A stretch of DNA of 64,000 nt, taken from Stichopus chloronotus. Lineage: Eukaryota > Echinodermata > Holothuroidea > Aspidochirotida > Stichopodidae. A model generated the notes under the pieces. It saw nothing but the letters and a program-made list of their open reading frames with translations. It did not search any database and was not told the origin of the DNA. The position numbers and the translations under genes were made by a program. The stretch lies in contig CM037836.1 of NCBI GenBank assembly GCA_021234535.1, positions 25,534,769 to 25,598,768 on the forward strand, in the 5' to 3' direction. Below, piece by piece: positions 1 to 13,700 of this stretch (position 1 is its first letter; every line of letters starts with the position of its first letter).

Positions 1-379
1 AAATTCAATGATATTGTGGGAAGTCCTGTAAAAGTCATAGGAATCTTCCCAAAGTGACATTGCCTCTTTATCTGGTAAAAATGCATTCTCACCCATAATA
101 TCAAAACTTTATTATTGTTGTTACCTCATGTTGCTTTGGCTCTTGCTGTATTAGTTGAAACTTTTTGTAAAATCCCAGGACGAAGCTCACGGAAAGTCTT
201 ACTGTAATTTGGTTTTGGAAAAGTCATGAAAATCGATTTCCTAGAAAGTGCAGGAACCCTGTTCAAACAAGTATGGCCGTGTCCCACAGAAAGCTTTTTT
301 ATGCACTTAAATTACAGAGTATCCTACGGAAATGTAGAAGGGACATGCAAAAGAAAAAAACAGCCATCTGGACAAAATG
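1..379. other. Upstream sequence, probably GBA intron
   Basis: No exon of the GBA N-terminal half was recognisable here. It is AT-rich sequence with only short chance reading frames. Confidence 0.4.
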
Positions 380-735
380 ACAATTTTCTTAAACTTGAGA
401 TTTTGACAATTCAATGAACTTGTAAAAAAGACAAAAATCTATGAATTGCCATTTTGCATTTCGCCAAAAGAGCAAAATTCAGAAAACTGTCATTTTGCCA
501 AATTAGACCAACTCGTCAAAATGACATAATTCAGAAAATTGTCATTTTGCCGAGTAAAAACATCTTGTGAAATGGCAAAACTCGGGAAACTGTCATTTTG
601 TGTAGTCAGATCTTGTCAATTTTCAATTTTCCCATTTTAACGAGATGTCCAAACTCGGAAAAATGACAGTTTTCTGAATTTGTCCCATTTTGACGAGATG
701 TTTCATCCCGGCCAAACGACAATTTTCGAAATTCG
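380..735. repeat. Degenerate array of opposing TGTCATTTTG / CAAAATGACA motifs
   Basis: The motif TGTCATTTTG and its reverse complement recur every 25-60 bases, often next to AAACTCGGAAAA or TTCAGAAAA. Examples start near 497, 516, 539, 588, 663 and 690. The array can fold into many alternative hairpins. It lies upstream of the first visible GBA exon, presumably in an intron. Confidence 0.75.
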
Positions 736-1594
736 GCCCTTTTGCATTGTTGTAAATATGAAACAAACAAACAAGTTACCAATAGATGTGAATCATATCA
801 ACTCAACTTTGAAAACAATGAAAGGGGAGTAAAAGTTAACAATTCAATACAAATACATTGTTACAGCAGCAATAGTACCCTACAGTCCATGCTAGTATGT
901 ACTATACCTTTTGTGAGAGTCAGTACAGTACTTTAAAAAGCAAGTGCTCAAAACAGAGCCTCTTTCTCTTTCTCTAAGAAAATATGCTGCCCTATTCATG
1001 AGCAGGTGTACAGTAGGTGGGTGTATGTAGTACACAGAGGGATCCCTCCACTCAAATGTGATATATAGCCAATGTTTATGATACAGCCATCGTTTTGGTA
1101 AGGTACATTGGCCCTTATTGAGCAAGATAAGTAATCAATATCAAAGTGAAAGTTAGAAACTAGAACAATATGTCTATTTGCTTGTTATGGCTTCCACTTT
1201 CGACATTCTGGGCTAGGATTCTCAATGTTGGTCGTATTACTTGAAAACGTGGGAACTTTTGATGCGCCATGTCACAATTACACAATTGTTCAAAAGCCCT
1301 GCATACAGGTCACCATTGTGCTCTTGCACTTTAGTGGTGGTGCTTATTTTGATGCTATGATTGACCGACTAAATTGTCTTTATGTATCCCTATGTCATTG
1401 ATTACTCTATAAATCTTTGCATGGAGTTTTCAACATCACGAAAATTTGTCAGTATCCATTCAGTGACTGTGGTTTACAACTGTATCATTGGATTGTCTGA
1501 ATTAGGAGGTACAAGCAGACATAGATTCCGAGACAGATTTGTACATAACATTTAATATGGTGACATTGTTTTCATTTGCCTCTTCCTTTGCCAG
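736..1594. other. GBA intron sequence, no feature seen
   Basis: No convincing exon, RNA gene or mobile element was found between the palindromic array and GBA exon A. Confidence 0.4.
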
Positions 1595-1728
1595 GAATTG
1601 AATACACATTTGGCAGAGTGCCAATAGCCAGCTGCGACTTTTCTACGCGGGTGTACTCCTACGATGATAAAGTCGGGGATTTCTCTATGAAGCATTTCAA
1701 GTTAGTCGACGAAGACTTCAAGTACAAG
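1595..1728 (+). CDS. GBA1: GBA exon A (first visible)
   Basis: The acceptor is a pyrimidine tract ending CCAG and the donor is AAG|gtaaaa. The first two bases complete a Gly codon started in an upstream exon. It encodes about 45 residues with [12 protein letters not shown], equivalent to the conserved RVPMASCDFSIR of human glucocerebrosidase, a stretch of the TIM barrel. It ends in phase 0. Confidence 0.93.
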
Positions 1729-4700
1729 GTAAAATAGACTGTGAAAAAAGAAAGAAAAAAAGAAAGACGGCAATACAAGATGGAAGAGATGTATCTGAAA
1801 TCAGAACGGACATATTTCAAATTCATAGTGTTGTACTTTATAATACTTTCACAGTGGTCAAATACTTTTGTGGGGGGAACTGAATCCATCTACAGCCTAC
1901 CCTTCAAAATGAAGATTTTTTTTTCCTCAAGAAATGCTTAGTAAGAACGTGTTTGCCGCAGAACTTGTCCGAGTATACTGAAAGGAGGAATGTGAAGGGT
2001 TCCACGTCATCATTTCAGGGAATGATTTATTCAGTATTGCATCGCAATTTGCAACACAAACAGGCCGAATTGCTGCGCAAGTGGAAATTTGTGTAGCAAT
2101 ATTTGTATGCATAATCCTTACGTTTGAAGCAGTTGTTTCACAAAGACCTCAAGTGTCCAAGCTGTTATCCAAATTTTAAACACTATTAAACTCATCCCTA
2201 CGTGTAGTTTCTCCGACGTATGCTGGAACCAATCTTCAAATGAAACTGTCAGCTGTTGGTTCATCCATGGAGAACTCATCTTATTTACTACTTCCAGTAG
2301 TTTGTGTCATCTCTCCTGCTTTGCTCTTCTCAACAAATCTGCAGATGGGCTAGTGGTGGTCACTAGCAGAATAGTAATCATAAATGGTTTGCTTATTTTT
2401 CACATCACATGTAACTAGTGTTATGAGAGTGTAGTATAATAACAAGAAATGTTGCCAAGGAGGTAAAAGTTATAAAAAAAAATGAAAAAAAAAAAAAGGA
2501 TCTTTTTTTCTTGTTAAGCTCTATGTAAAACATAGACTGCAGTGACCACTAAAAGAAAACCCATTCCCAAACTGACAGTACTACCCAGATCCCAACTACC
2601 GGCTACACTAGAAGTACAAAATGACTTTAATTACATAGGTGTGCAGAGTGGCTTTAATTACAGAGTGTTTAGTTGGCTTACACGTAAATGCCGCTGCTAA
2701 AGCCCCACCTTTACTGCCCTGTAACAAAGAAAGTGGAAAAGAAATGTGTCAGGGTGAACTTGATTCTGTGTACAGTACCGATGAAGTGTTGCTGTAAAAT
2801 ACTAGCATGTCCTGTATCACTACCAGTAGTGCCCTGATACCAGATAACTCCCCATGGCTGCAAGGACAAAATAGTTTTGTGGAGGTGGGATAATTTGTTT
2901 AAGGATTTGTCAACTTTTGTGTTGGGAATGTACAACCTGAACTATCACTGACTGTATTGGAAAGTAAAAAGTCAGGAGTTGTCAAATGCATTTGAGATAT
3001 CTTGTGAAAGCTTCTTGAAGGACTTAATAGCATGATCATGCCAATCGGGGCCATGCCAACATTAACTAGCCTAAAGTTAGGCAATTGTGCAGCAATAATC
3101 ATACAGTATGTTTGGTGTAAAAAATGCTTTCTAGCAAACTAATTAGGCGTGATGTTGCACTTAGAAGATTACCATGTTTTAGTTTGTCTCTATGCTTTGC
3201 CATTTGCTTTAAAGTAATATATGTTGACATCAGTGATTGCATGAGGGGGTGTGTGTGTGTGTGAGTGACATATGGTCAAACATTTCAGAGGCAATGCAAG
3301 CATTATAGTGGTTTGTTGGGAAACTTTTCATGACATAGTTGTTACCAGTTCAAAAGATCTTTCACCCTGCATGTGTTTTGACTTTATTTTGGTGATCATT
3401 CTCTTTTAGAAGTTCACAATAACAGACATGCAGTACTAGATACAATTGGTGAAATGTGGAGAGTGAGGGTGGTAAGGGTTCCTGTTACTTCACAGTGGTG
3501 ATTGTTTTATAATTAACAGATACCTCTCATCAAGAGGGCTCAGGAGATTAGCAGGAGGAAGATAAATCTGGTAGCATCTCCTTGGTCTGCACCAGCATGG
3601 ATGAAAGACAACAACAAGATGACCGGTGGAGGTCAACTGATCGGTAACGCATCAGGAAAATATTACGAGGCATATGCCCGCTATTTGGTAAAGTAAGTTG
3701 TAAAACATTTAATGGGTTGTATCATTGTGTGTATAATTACCGTATTTTATACTCCAATAAATGCCGGGGGGCATGAAATTTTCATGAAGGGGTGCATTTA
3801 TTACAGTCAGATTTTCTTGCATTGATTTTAGGATTACATGTCAGCTATTCAGATAGACTAGCAGTACGATCATCCCTATGCAGTCAGTGTATCATTTCTT
3901 GACCAGTCAATGAAGTAGCAACGATTTGCGATTCGTTAGTGCCTGTAAGTTTACATCGACAAAAAATTTGCCAAAACATCCTGTACCAGCAGAATGTGAG
4001 AATTGATGAGATTTTCATGGCAAAGAGGCAGGATGTCTTTCATTTTCTTGTTTTCTCATGGATTTATGGTTCTGTGAAAAGGAGCTTGTAAATGAGACAG
4101 GTAGAGTAGTGTGTGCATGATAAATCAACAGATGCTCATGGAGGTGTGCATGCTTGACGCTGAGCCCTCATGTGTTAATTTAATTTCAGCGCTGTAATAG
4201 TGCTGTTTTGTGACCACAGAAATCCATCCTATACATCAAACATTTCACACTGAAAGAGAAAACAGTTTTCTTTTTAAATGAAACTCACGTACAGAACCAA
4301 ACATAGAGGTCTTCAGCTGGGAAAGGTGGTTGAGAACATATACAATGTAAATTGAAAATGTTATGGAACCTAATCACCTGCGCTGGTATCAGTCATTTGC
4401 ATTCTGCCCTGTTTGTCCTTTTTTAATCTGTGACAGCATCACCAATTGGCTTTGTAGCTCATATTAAACCACTGTGACAAAAACTGTAGATATTGCTGTG
4501 AAGTTTTGCCCAAACCAGTCATGACCATGTTTGTACATATTGGATTGAATTTCCATAAGGTTGTAGTATGAAGTGTAGTATATATCTACCACGTAAGCAT
4601 GGGGTGGTTTCTAGGACACTTTCTTGAAACCATTTTTCCTCTCTGATCACATTATTACACAAGGTAGATCTTATTTGTCAGTGCTGTTGGGGTATTGCGA

Positions 4701-7700
4701 TATAGTCAATAATAATGTTTTAGGACTTTGCTGCTGATATTGTTAGTGAAATGACCCAAACAACATCGTCTGTACACTTGAGCAAAAAAATACAGTGTGT
4801 CGTAGAACAGATATGGAAATTAGACATCAAGTTGTATTAAACTTTCATGAACTAATCTGATGTATGTGAAACTAAAGTGCCGTGGCAGAAGTAAGCAAGA
4901 CTTAGCCTGCACAGTTTGTCTTCTGTATGTACAATCCATAGTTTAACATATATTTATTCAGGTTATGATATCATGATATATTTTGGCAATTGAGAGAAAG
5001 GTGCTCAGGATATCGTTTTTGAAAGTTTGATATCACAACTACTATTTATACAGGCCTGCAGAAGGAATAATTACTTTTTATGTCTCCTGCATTCAGCTTG
5101 ATAGCTTCAACGTTTACGTATACTCCAGTGCCATTGTGTTTATTCGGACTTATTGGACAATCCACTTTGTCAGTGTTTAACTGCTGAGTCCAACTGGGCT
5201 GATAGTATTTGCAGGTGTACACAAAGAAAGAGTTACCTTCTAAGTTTCCTGGAATGGTTGCTGAAGAATCCCGTAAGGTCCTCGCAGAGGATGAAATATA
5301 TGCACAGGAAAGTTCACTTGTGGCTACTCTTCTGAAACGCTAAACACTCCCTGCTAATACTCAAAAATTTTCGCTAAAGAAATAATGTTCTCTGCATCTT
5401 TAATACACATAGCTATATCAAACCCCACCAGTTGAAAACCCCTGTTAAAAAAAGAACACAAAGTCAAAAACACTGATTAACAGATATGTAGTGCTTCCTC
5501 ACTTGAGGCAAAGTTTAAAGTTGATATAAGGACTGTAGATAATTGGAAAGAAAAGACCGAGATGATTAGGTGTGTTTTAACTTCTTATTTAAAACTGGGA
5601 TTTCACGATTGGGCATACTTTATGTATCGTGATGTTTTGTGGCTTCACTACATTAAAAAACCAAAGACATAGGAAAGACCATTTTGTTTTCAGATTGCAA
5701 ATTTTGGCGGTTAAGTGCAGTGGAGTCAGTCCTCATTCAGTTCTAACAGTTTCAATTTGGTTTGGTTGATAATTGTTTTCTGAAACATAAGAAACCAAAA
5801 AAAAAATGTGTACAGGTTTTTTGGGATTGAGGACCACAGAATATTTCAAATTGTCTCCCATATTTAACATGGTCCCTCGCCATTATTATACACATATTGT
5901 GCAATAATATTTCTCAGTAATGCCACAACTATTCGAACACACAGTTTGCGAATTGAAGAAAGACAAATTTGAAGAAATCTGTCCCCATTGATGGCTTTTT
6001 TTTTTTCAACACACTGTAGTCCTTTTCTCAGGTAATCATTGTGTGTGTGTCTGTCATCAAATATTATACAAATACAAAGGTTTACATTTCAAACATTCTT
6101 TTTCTGTTACTGTATCATATTTACTTCATAAAACATGTCAGAAATAACATTTGAAATTGAAAATGACAAGATAGATGATGAAAGATGAGCTTAAAGCTGT
6201 TGTAAGTGCTTTACTCACAATCATATAGTGTCAAAGATAACTATTTCAGTTTCAACTGAAAGTATCTGTCAATCAGGAAATAACTCATCTTTGGATTTGT
6301 TACAGTGATTGTATTCTCATAGTGACAAAAATCTACAAAGTCAGCAAACTTTTGACAGAACGTACAGTAAAGGTGACCCCTATTTCTGCTAATTTGTGAG
6401 AACGTTACTATATTGCATAGCAAAAACCTCGGATATGTAACAAAAACTGTAGATACTGCTGTGAAGTTTTGCTCAAACCAGTCATGACCATATTTGTACA
6501 TATTGGATTGAATTTCCATAAGATTGTAGTATGAAGTGTAGTGTAAATCTACCATGTAAACGTGGGGTGGTTTCGAGGGCACTTTCTTAAACCATTTTTC
6601 CTCTCTGATCACATTATTACACAAGGTAGATCTTACTTGTCAGTGCTGTTGCGATATTGCAATATAGTCAATCAATATTGTTTTAGGACTTTGCTGCTGA
6701 CATCATTAGTGAAATGACCCAAACAACATCGTCTGTACACATGAGCAAGAAAATACAGTAGGTGTGTCTTAGAACAGATATAGAAATTAGACGTCACGGT
6801 TGTACTAAACTTCCAGGAACTAATCTGATGTATGTGAAAATAAAGTGCCGTGGCAGAAGTAAGCAGGACTTAGCCTGCACAATGTGTCTTCTGTATGTAC
6901 AATCCATAGTTTAACATATATTTATTCAGGTGTGCTTTGGTCCCAGGGCTATGATGTGATATATTTTGGCAATTGAGAGAAAGGTGCTCAGGATATCGTT
7001 TTTGAAAGTTTGATATCACAACTACTATTTGTACAGGCCTGCAGAAGGAATAATTACTTTTAATGTCGCCTGCAATCAGCTTGATAGCTGCAATGTTTAG
7101 GTATACCCCAGTGCCATTGTGTTTATTTGGACTTATTGGACAATCCACTTTGTCAGTGTTTAACTGCTGAGTCCAACTGGGCTGATATGTAGTGCTTCCT
7201 CGCTTTAGGCAAAGTTTAAAGTTGATATAAAGACTGTAGATAATTGGAAAGAAAAGACCGAGATGATTAGGTGTGTTTTAATTTCTTTTTTCAAACTGGG
7301 ATTTCACGATTGGGCATACTTTGTGTATCGTGATGTTTTGTGGCTTCACTACATTAAAAAACCAAAGACATAGGAAAGACCATTTTGTTTTAGAGTGCAA
7401 ATTTTGGCGGTTAAGTGCAGTGGAGTCAGTCCTCATTCAGTTCTAACAGTTTCAATTTGCTTTGGTTAGTAATTGTTTTCTGAAAAATAAGAAACAAAAA
7501 AAAATGAGTGCAGGTTTTGGGGATTGAGGACCGCAGAATATTTCAAATTGTCTCCCATATTTAACATAATCTCTCGCCAACATTATACACATATTGTGCA
7601 ATAATATTTCTCAGTAATACCACAACTATTTGAACACACAGTTTGGGAATTGAAGAAAGACAAATTTGAAGAAATCTGTCCCATTGATGGCTTATTTTAT

Positions 7701-10700
7701 GTCAATACACTGTAGTCCTTTACTCAGGTAATCAGTGTGTGTGTGTGTGTGTGTCTGTCATCAAATATTATACAAATACAAAAGTTTACATTTCAAACAT
7801 TCTTTTTCTGTTGGACTGTATCATATTTACTTCATAAAACATGTCAGAAATAACATTTGAAATTGAAAATGACAAGATAAGTGATGAAAGATGAGCTTAA
7901 AGCTGTTGTAAGTGCTGTACTCACAATCATATAGTGTTAAAGATAACTATTTCAATCCCGCTCTCCACTAACTTTAATTGTAGCATTGTCCTCATTGGCA
8001 AGTTGTTTAACTAAGGGACAGTATCTGTCGATCAGGAAATAACTCATCTTTGGATTTGTTTAAGTGATTGTACTCTCATAGTGACAAAAATGGATAAAGT
8101 CAGCAAACTTTTGGCAGAATGTAAAGGTGACTCCTATTTCTGCTGATCTGTGAGAACATTACTATGTTGCATAGCAAGAGCTTCGGATACGGGAAATAAA
8201 ACAAAACGTTTCTTATCATTTTCAACATTGTTTTCTGTCTGATTGTTGCGCATTGACACAGTCGATTTCATTAAAAACAAAACATTGATATACATAATAT
8301 TGACCTTAACATTGGAAGGACAAAATATAAAGTTGATTGATTTGCGAGGTGGGGTAGCTATTAGACGTTTCTTTGTTAATGGTGTCACAACTGTCAAGGA
8401 TTTGTCACAGGGTGCTAGGGACCACAGACAGATGTCGTGTATTATCTGCTGGTTTTCATGACACTGTATGAATTGATTTTCTCTGATGAGTTTGTCTATT
8501 GTTTTGATTCCGACAGATTTCTGGATTCATACGCCAGCCAAAACGTGACCTTCTGGGGTATGACAATGCTCAACGAACCTTCTGCCGGGTTGTTTTTCAA
8601 TTACTCATTCCAAAGCATGTTGTTTTCTCCAGAAAATGAGAGGGACTTTGTCAAACTCCATCTTGGGCCTATGGTACAAAGTAGTTCACATAGCAATGTA
8701 AAGATTATTATGTTAGATGACCAGAGGCTGTTTCTTCCTTTCTGGGCAGAGCAGGTGAGTTTAATATCACCAGGTGAACTAAAACTGTAACCATGAACTA
8801 AGTCATACCATGAACAGTGTCATTCCAATGAAATATGTCACAGCCATTAACATAATCATACTCATGAAATATGTCATACCCATCAGCTATGTGATGTATC
8901 CATGAACTATGTCATACCCATGAATTATGCCATACACCACAAAGTACGTCATACCCATGCACTATGTCACAGCCATAGACTGTGTCATACTCATTATGTT
9001 ATACCCATGAACTGTGTCATATGTCCATGAACTGTGTCATGCCAATGAACCGTGTCATACTCATGTACCGTATCACAGCAATGAACTGTGTCACACACAT
9101 GAACTAAGTCATAGACTGTAACTGGCTTAGACTGGAATAATTTCATAGACTCAGAGTGTAGTATGACATAGGCTTCAACTATGCCATTATGTCATGGCCA
9201 TGAATTACAATGCCATAGAATTGAATTGATTTATGCTAGAAATATGCCACAGAGGGAATACTATGACATAAACCAAAGGCTATGCCATACACTCAAACCA
9301 TGAGCAGTGCAATAGACGGAAACCTACGTCATAGCACCATCAGCTATGCCACAGACTTGAACTAAGCTGGAGTAAAAATGCCCAATACAATGACTTCAAG
9401 GATGCCTTGGAAATGAACCTTTGATAAAAATTATACTATAGAATTTATAAGTGCCAGAGACTGTAGCTAGTAGAGCAAACCATGCAATACAACTTTGACG
9501 TTGAACGAGAAATGTCTTGCTACTGTTCTATGCACCAAAGCTATGAAGTACTATGGATTTGAGCTATACTGTAGTCTAGACCTCTGCAACAGAATTTAAA
9601 CTATGTGTTTAGCCATTGGTAATTTGCTACATGTTACTTTCAATGTTTGTTTCCAGTATTTCGTGATGCAGGTTCGGTACATACTCCTTGCCTTTGGAAT
9701 ATGTGTTCAAAGGCATACATGCCACATCATTTTGTTTTAAATGTTTAAAGGCCGTTGAAGCTGTCAGTATATTAGTATTGAATGGGTAAAATAACATGAC
9801 AGAAACTACTAAACCTCTGACAAAAGTTCTTCAGGTCACGATCATGTATCAAAGCAACAGCAGTAATAAACTGTAACAGCTCGAACAACTTCCCCTTTAG
9901 ATTGTAGTAGAAACTATTTTCCTCTGTAGTTTCCCCTTTTGCATTGTTAAACTTTATAAAAACAGTAGCCTTAAAGTTAACCCATCAATTGCTGGTCATA
10001 TGAGTATCCATAGTAACCAGTGTTTGAGACAATGAGTAATATGTGACAGGGGTAATTAATAACAATATTGTCAGTAATATTTTAGGGGGGTCTGTTCATT
10101 TTTACACTGATTTTGTGACATTAGGCATTGTTGTTCACAAATCTGTCAACCATAGCAGTATGTGATTCATTTATTAAGCTGTTTTGAAGTTAAGAAAATA
10201 AATCATGTATTATTCCTTTCCCCAGATTTACCACTTGAACCTCTCCTAGATTCAAGTTCCTCTTTCAGTTATTTTCTGTGTTCCCCTTTGGTGTGCTATC
10301 CACTCAAAGTGGAAGTGAGGAGACTTAAAGTTGGATCTGTGAAGTTATTGAAAGTATCAATTTAACAACAACAAGGCTAGTTATTATTATAAATCAAAAG
10401 GCCAGACAAATGTAGGTTTTTTTTTTTTGTTGGTCATAGTTGCTGAATTTATCCATCAGCTGTGTTTGATTATGTGTCACAATTCTTGGTATGTGTAATA
10501 GTGTATTGTCTAAAGTGATTTGAAGTGAGATGGCTGTTTCGATGGAATGTTTTCTCGTTACGATTTCTTGCCAGAGGTCAAACGAATCAATGCCAGATTC
10601 ATGGCGTTAAATTCTGTGTCTATGTGGCACATGCACATGTTCTTCAACTATAAACTTGAACCGTTGCTTTGCATATGTATAGAAATTGCATGCAGTATTC

Positions 10701-13700
10701 CACCATTTGCAGGGCCGTACACAGATAAAACAATTGTTGGGGGGGGGGGAACATCAGTGTTGGGGTTTTGCCAGCCTGGTTGAGTGATTTAAGGGGCAGG
10801 GATGTTCTCCTCCCCCTTGAAAATATTTTGCCCTCTTCAAGGGTTCTAGATCCAGAATGATTTGGAGATTCCCATCTTTTTTTCCTCCTTTATTTGTATT
10901 CAAAAAAAAAAAGACCTGACTTTGAACATTTTTTGAAAATTGTGTAGAGGACATATACCCCCAAAGTCCCACCCCCCCTGTGGCTGCATGCCTGATTCTG
11001 GTGTACTGCTTTTTATGGTAGTCACTTCATTTTGAGGACTGCAACCTGTATTGGTTATAAGGCACAATGTAGAAGTTAAAAAGTCACTGATTAATCTTCC
11101 TTGTCAGTAAGTACTGTCGGTTTTGTTTCATGAGTAGATGTTGAAGGTCTCATTCATGGAGGTCAAAGTCATTTAGATAAAAAGATTAAAAGTTCGTTAA
11201 ACTTTGTCTCGATATCTCATGCAACTGAGTATACATTCGCAATACGTTGTTAATGCTGAGGTAACTGTTGTTGAGTGGATATCATTTTCATATACCATAT
11301 ATATCTTTATATAAACATGATGAAAGTTGCTTAAACTTTCTCATGCTTGACCTCCTACCACTGATGAGTCAGATGTTGGTCGTTATCATTTTTAATTGAC
11401 GGTTGACATCATGTGAGTTCGACAGAAATCAACAGAGGTATTTCAGTTTATCAAATATTACTTTCAACAAACTAGTGATGATGATGTTTTTTTGTTTTTT
11501 TTTCTGTAGATTCTGGGTGATTCTGATGCAGCTCAGTATATCTCGGGGATCGGTGTCCACTGGTACAGAGACACCATAAGTCCTATCGAAAAACTTGATG
11601 AAACTCATAACAATTTTCCAGACCAGTTTATTTTATACACCGAATCCTCCAATGGCTACGAGCTCTGGAGTGAACCCGTCATGTTGGGCGACTGGAGCAG
11701 GGGAGAGAGCTATAGTGAAGATGTTTTGTGGGTGAGTATGTCACACCAAAGCTGACCTAAAGCTGTTACAAAAGTGCATCTAAAAATGAAACTGAAATAC
11801 ATGAAGTTTGCAGTCATAGGTCATCAAGGGATACCGAAGGGTAACATGGATTTATTTTGACTTGATGGTTAGAGATACACCGTTTTGTTCTACTGTTTTG
11901 ATGTTATTTTTTACTTGTTTACAGGATGTCAATCACTGGGTCACCGGATGGATTGACTGGAATCTAGCGTTGGATGAAAGCGGAGGACCAAACTGGGCCA
12001 AAAACTTTGTAGACAGTTCAATCATCGTCAGTGCTAAAAACAATGAATTCTACAAGCAACCAATGTTCTATCATATTGGCCACTTCAGGTAAATGCTGCC
12101 TCGAAGGTTGGAAGACTTCAAGTAAAACTGTTTTCATGAAACATTGAGAAAAAATGTAGGTAATTACCGATGACCATGGATTGGCCATGTTTTGACCTGG
12201 CCTAACATCTACGGTTCAATTCACAGAGCTGCCAACCGTTCTGGTTTTGCCATATTTTTTCTGTTTTTTGCAGCAAAATACGGCAATATGTTTTTCCCCT
12301 GTACTGTTCCGTTTTTTTAGAATGTTTACATAATATGTTTTGGAAACATTAAAACTTTATTTACCAATATTTTTTTGATGAAATAACATCATTTTGCTAT
12401 CAATTTATTTGTAATCCCCAAGTTTGTACCAGTTTTAAAGTTTGTTTGAAAAGCGTCTAATTGCCACAATTACCAGCAGCGTGCCTTATTTTGTAAGAAT
12501 ACTTTTTTTTCCAGTTAAAATACTTTTTTTGCTGTTTGGAATACTTTTTTTTGATTTGTTGAGGTTGGCAACTCAGAATTGATTACAAGCTGTGCTCAGG
12601 AACTTCACCAATTTTGAACCATCAATTGGCTATGTCCTGACCTTTACTTGACATCCACGATTCAGTGCAGTATGCAGGTAGATATATCACCATTCAAACC
12701 ATGGAAGGCCATGCTCTAACTTCGCTGAGCAGCCACAGTTCAGCAGAATTTGTAGCTAGGAACATTACCAGTTCTGGACCATGGAAGACCATATCCCAAC
12801 CTTGCTTGACATCCACAAATTCTGTTTTATTTATTATTGTGACTATTTTGTGTGTGTGTGTGTCCACCACATATTGATTGCTGAAAGCTCACCTTGGTAT
12901 TCATTGTCTGAGCATTTAGTAATTTCTTTTTCTTTCTGTTTTTTTTTTTGTATGACAGCAAGTTTATTATCCCAGGTTCTATCAGAATTGACTTCGTGTC
13001 GGATAAGGACAACTTCAAGTTGGTCCCGTCCGCATCGTTTCTTCTTCCCGATGGCAAGAAGGCCGCTGTCATACTCAACAAGTAAGGAGAAATGTTTTAC
13101 TTTTTGTTAATATTTTTGTTACGGTGATTGCCCCTTTTTTTTCCCCAATGATTTTGTATGATGACTTTCTGCCCTCTTGGTTAGAGTGCCAGGTATATAA
13201 TAAGTGTCACTGAGGAGTGTGTTATTAACATCACTAAAATGTTTACTGTTAATATCAATTAAAAGAAGTAGTTGTGGTATAAGTATTTGGTAAGGTATAC
13301 TATCATAATACCAAGCTTTGATAAGGATTACTTTTTCCACCTGATAACAACTAGAAAGTTCATTTCTATGATGTAAGGGTTATGGTTAGGGGGCAGTGGT
13401 ACCAAAATTACTGAGGAATTTTGGTGTTGTGACCATTGATTTTAACTCACACACACTATTGTGTGTGAGCTAAAATCTGGCACCCTAACCAAGAGGACAG
13501 AAGGTCATAGAATCAGGAAAATATCATCGATTTTTTAAGAATGGTTTTTTTTTCTTCATTTTTGCAGATTTTTCTTTCAAATTTTGTAAGGGCTTTCTTT
13601 GTCAAAATGGTATTTTTTTCACGTATCTTCAGTTTGACAGGCTAAATTAGCTTAAAATTTATACAATAAGTTTGTGTGGAAAATTTTCACTTGAAATCCT

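Noticed and set aside
1..1594. Missing N-terminal exons of GBA
   Set aside because: No stretch translated to recognisable GBA N-terminal sequence, so none was annotated.
6241..6624. 127-codon minus-strand frame
   Set aside because: Lies across the junction of the intronic tandem duplication; no conserved frame in the second copy and no domain.
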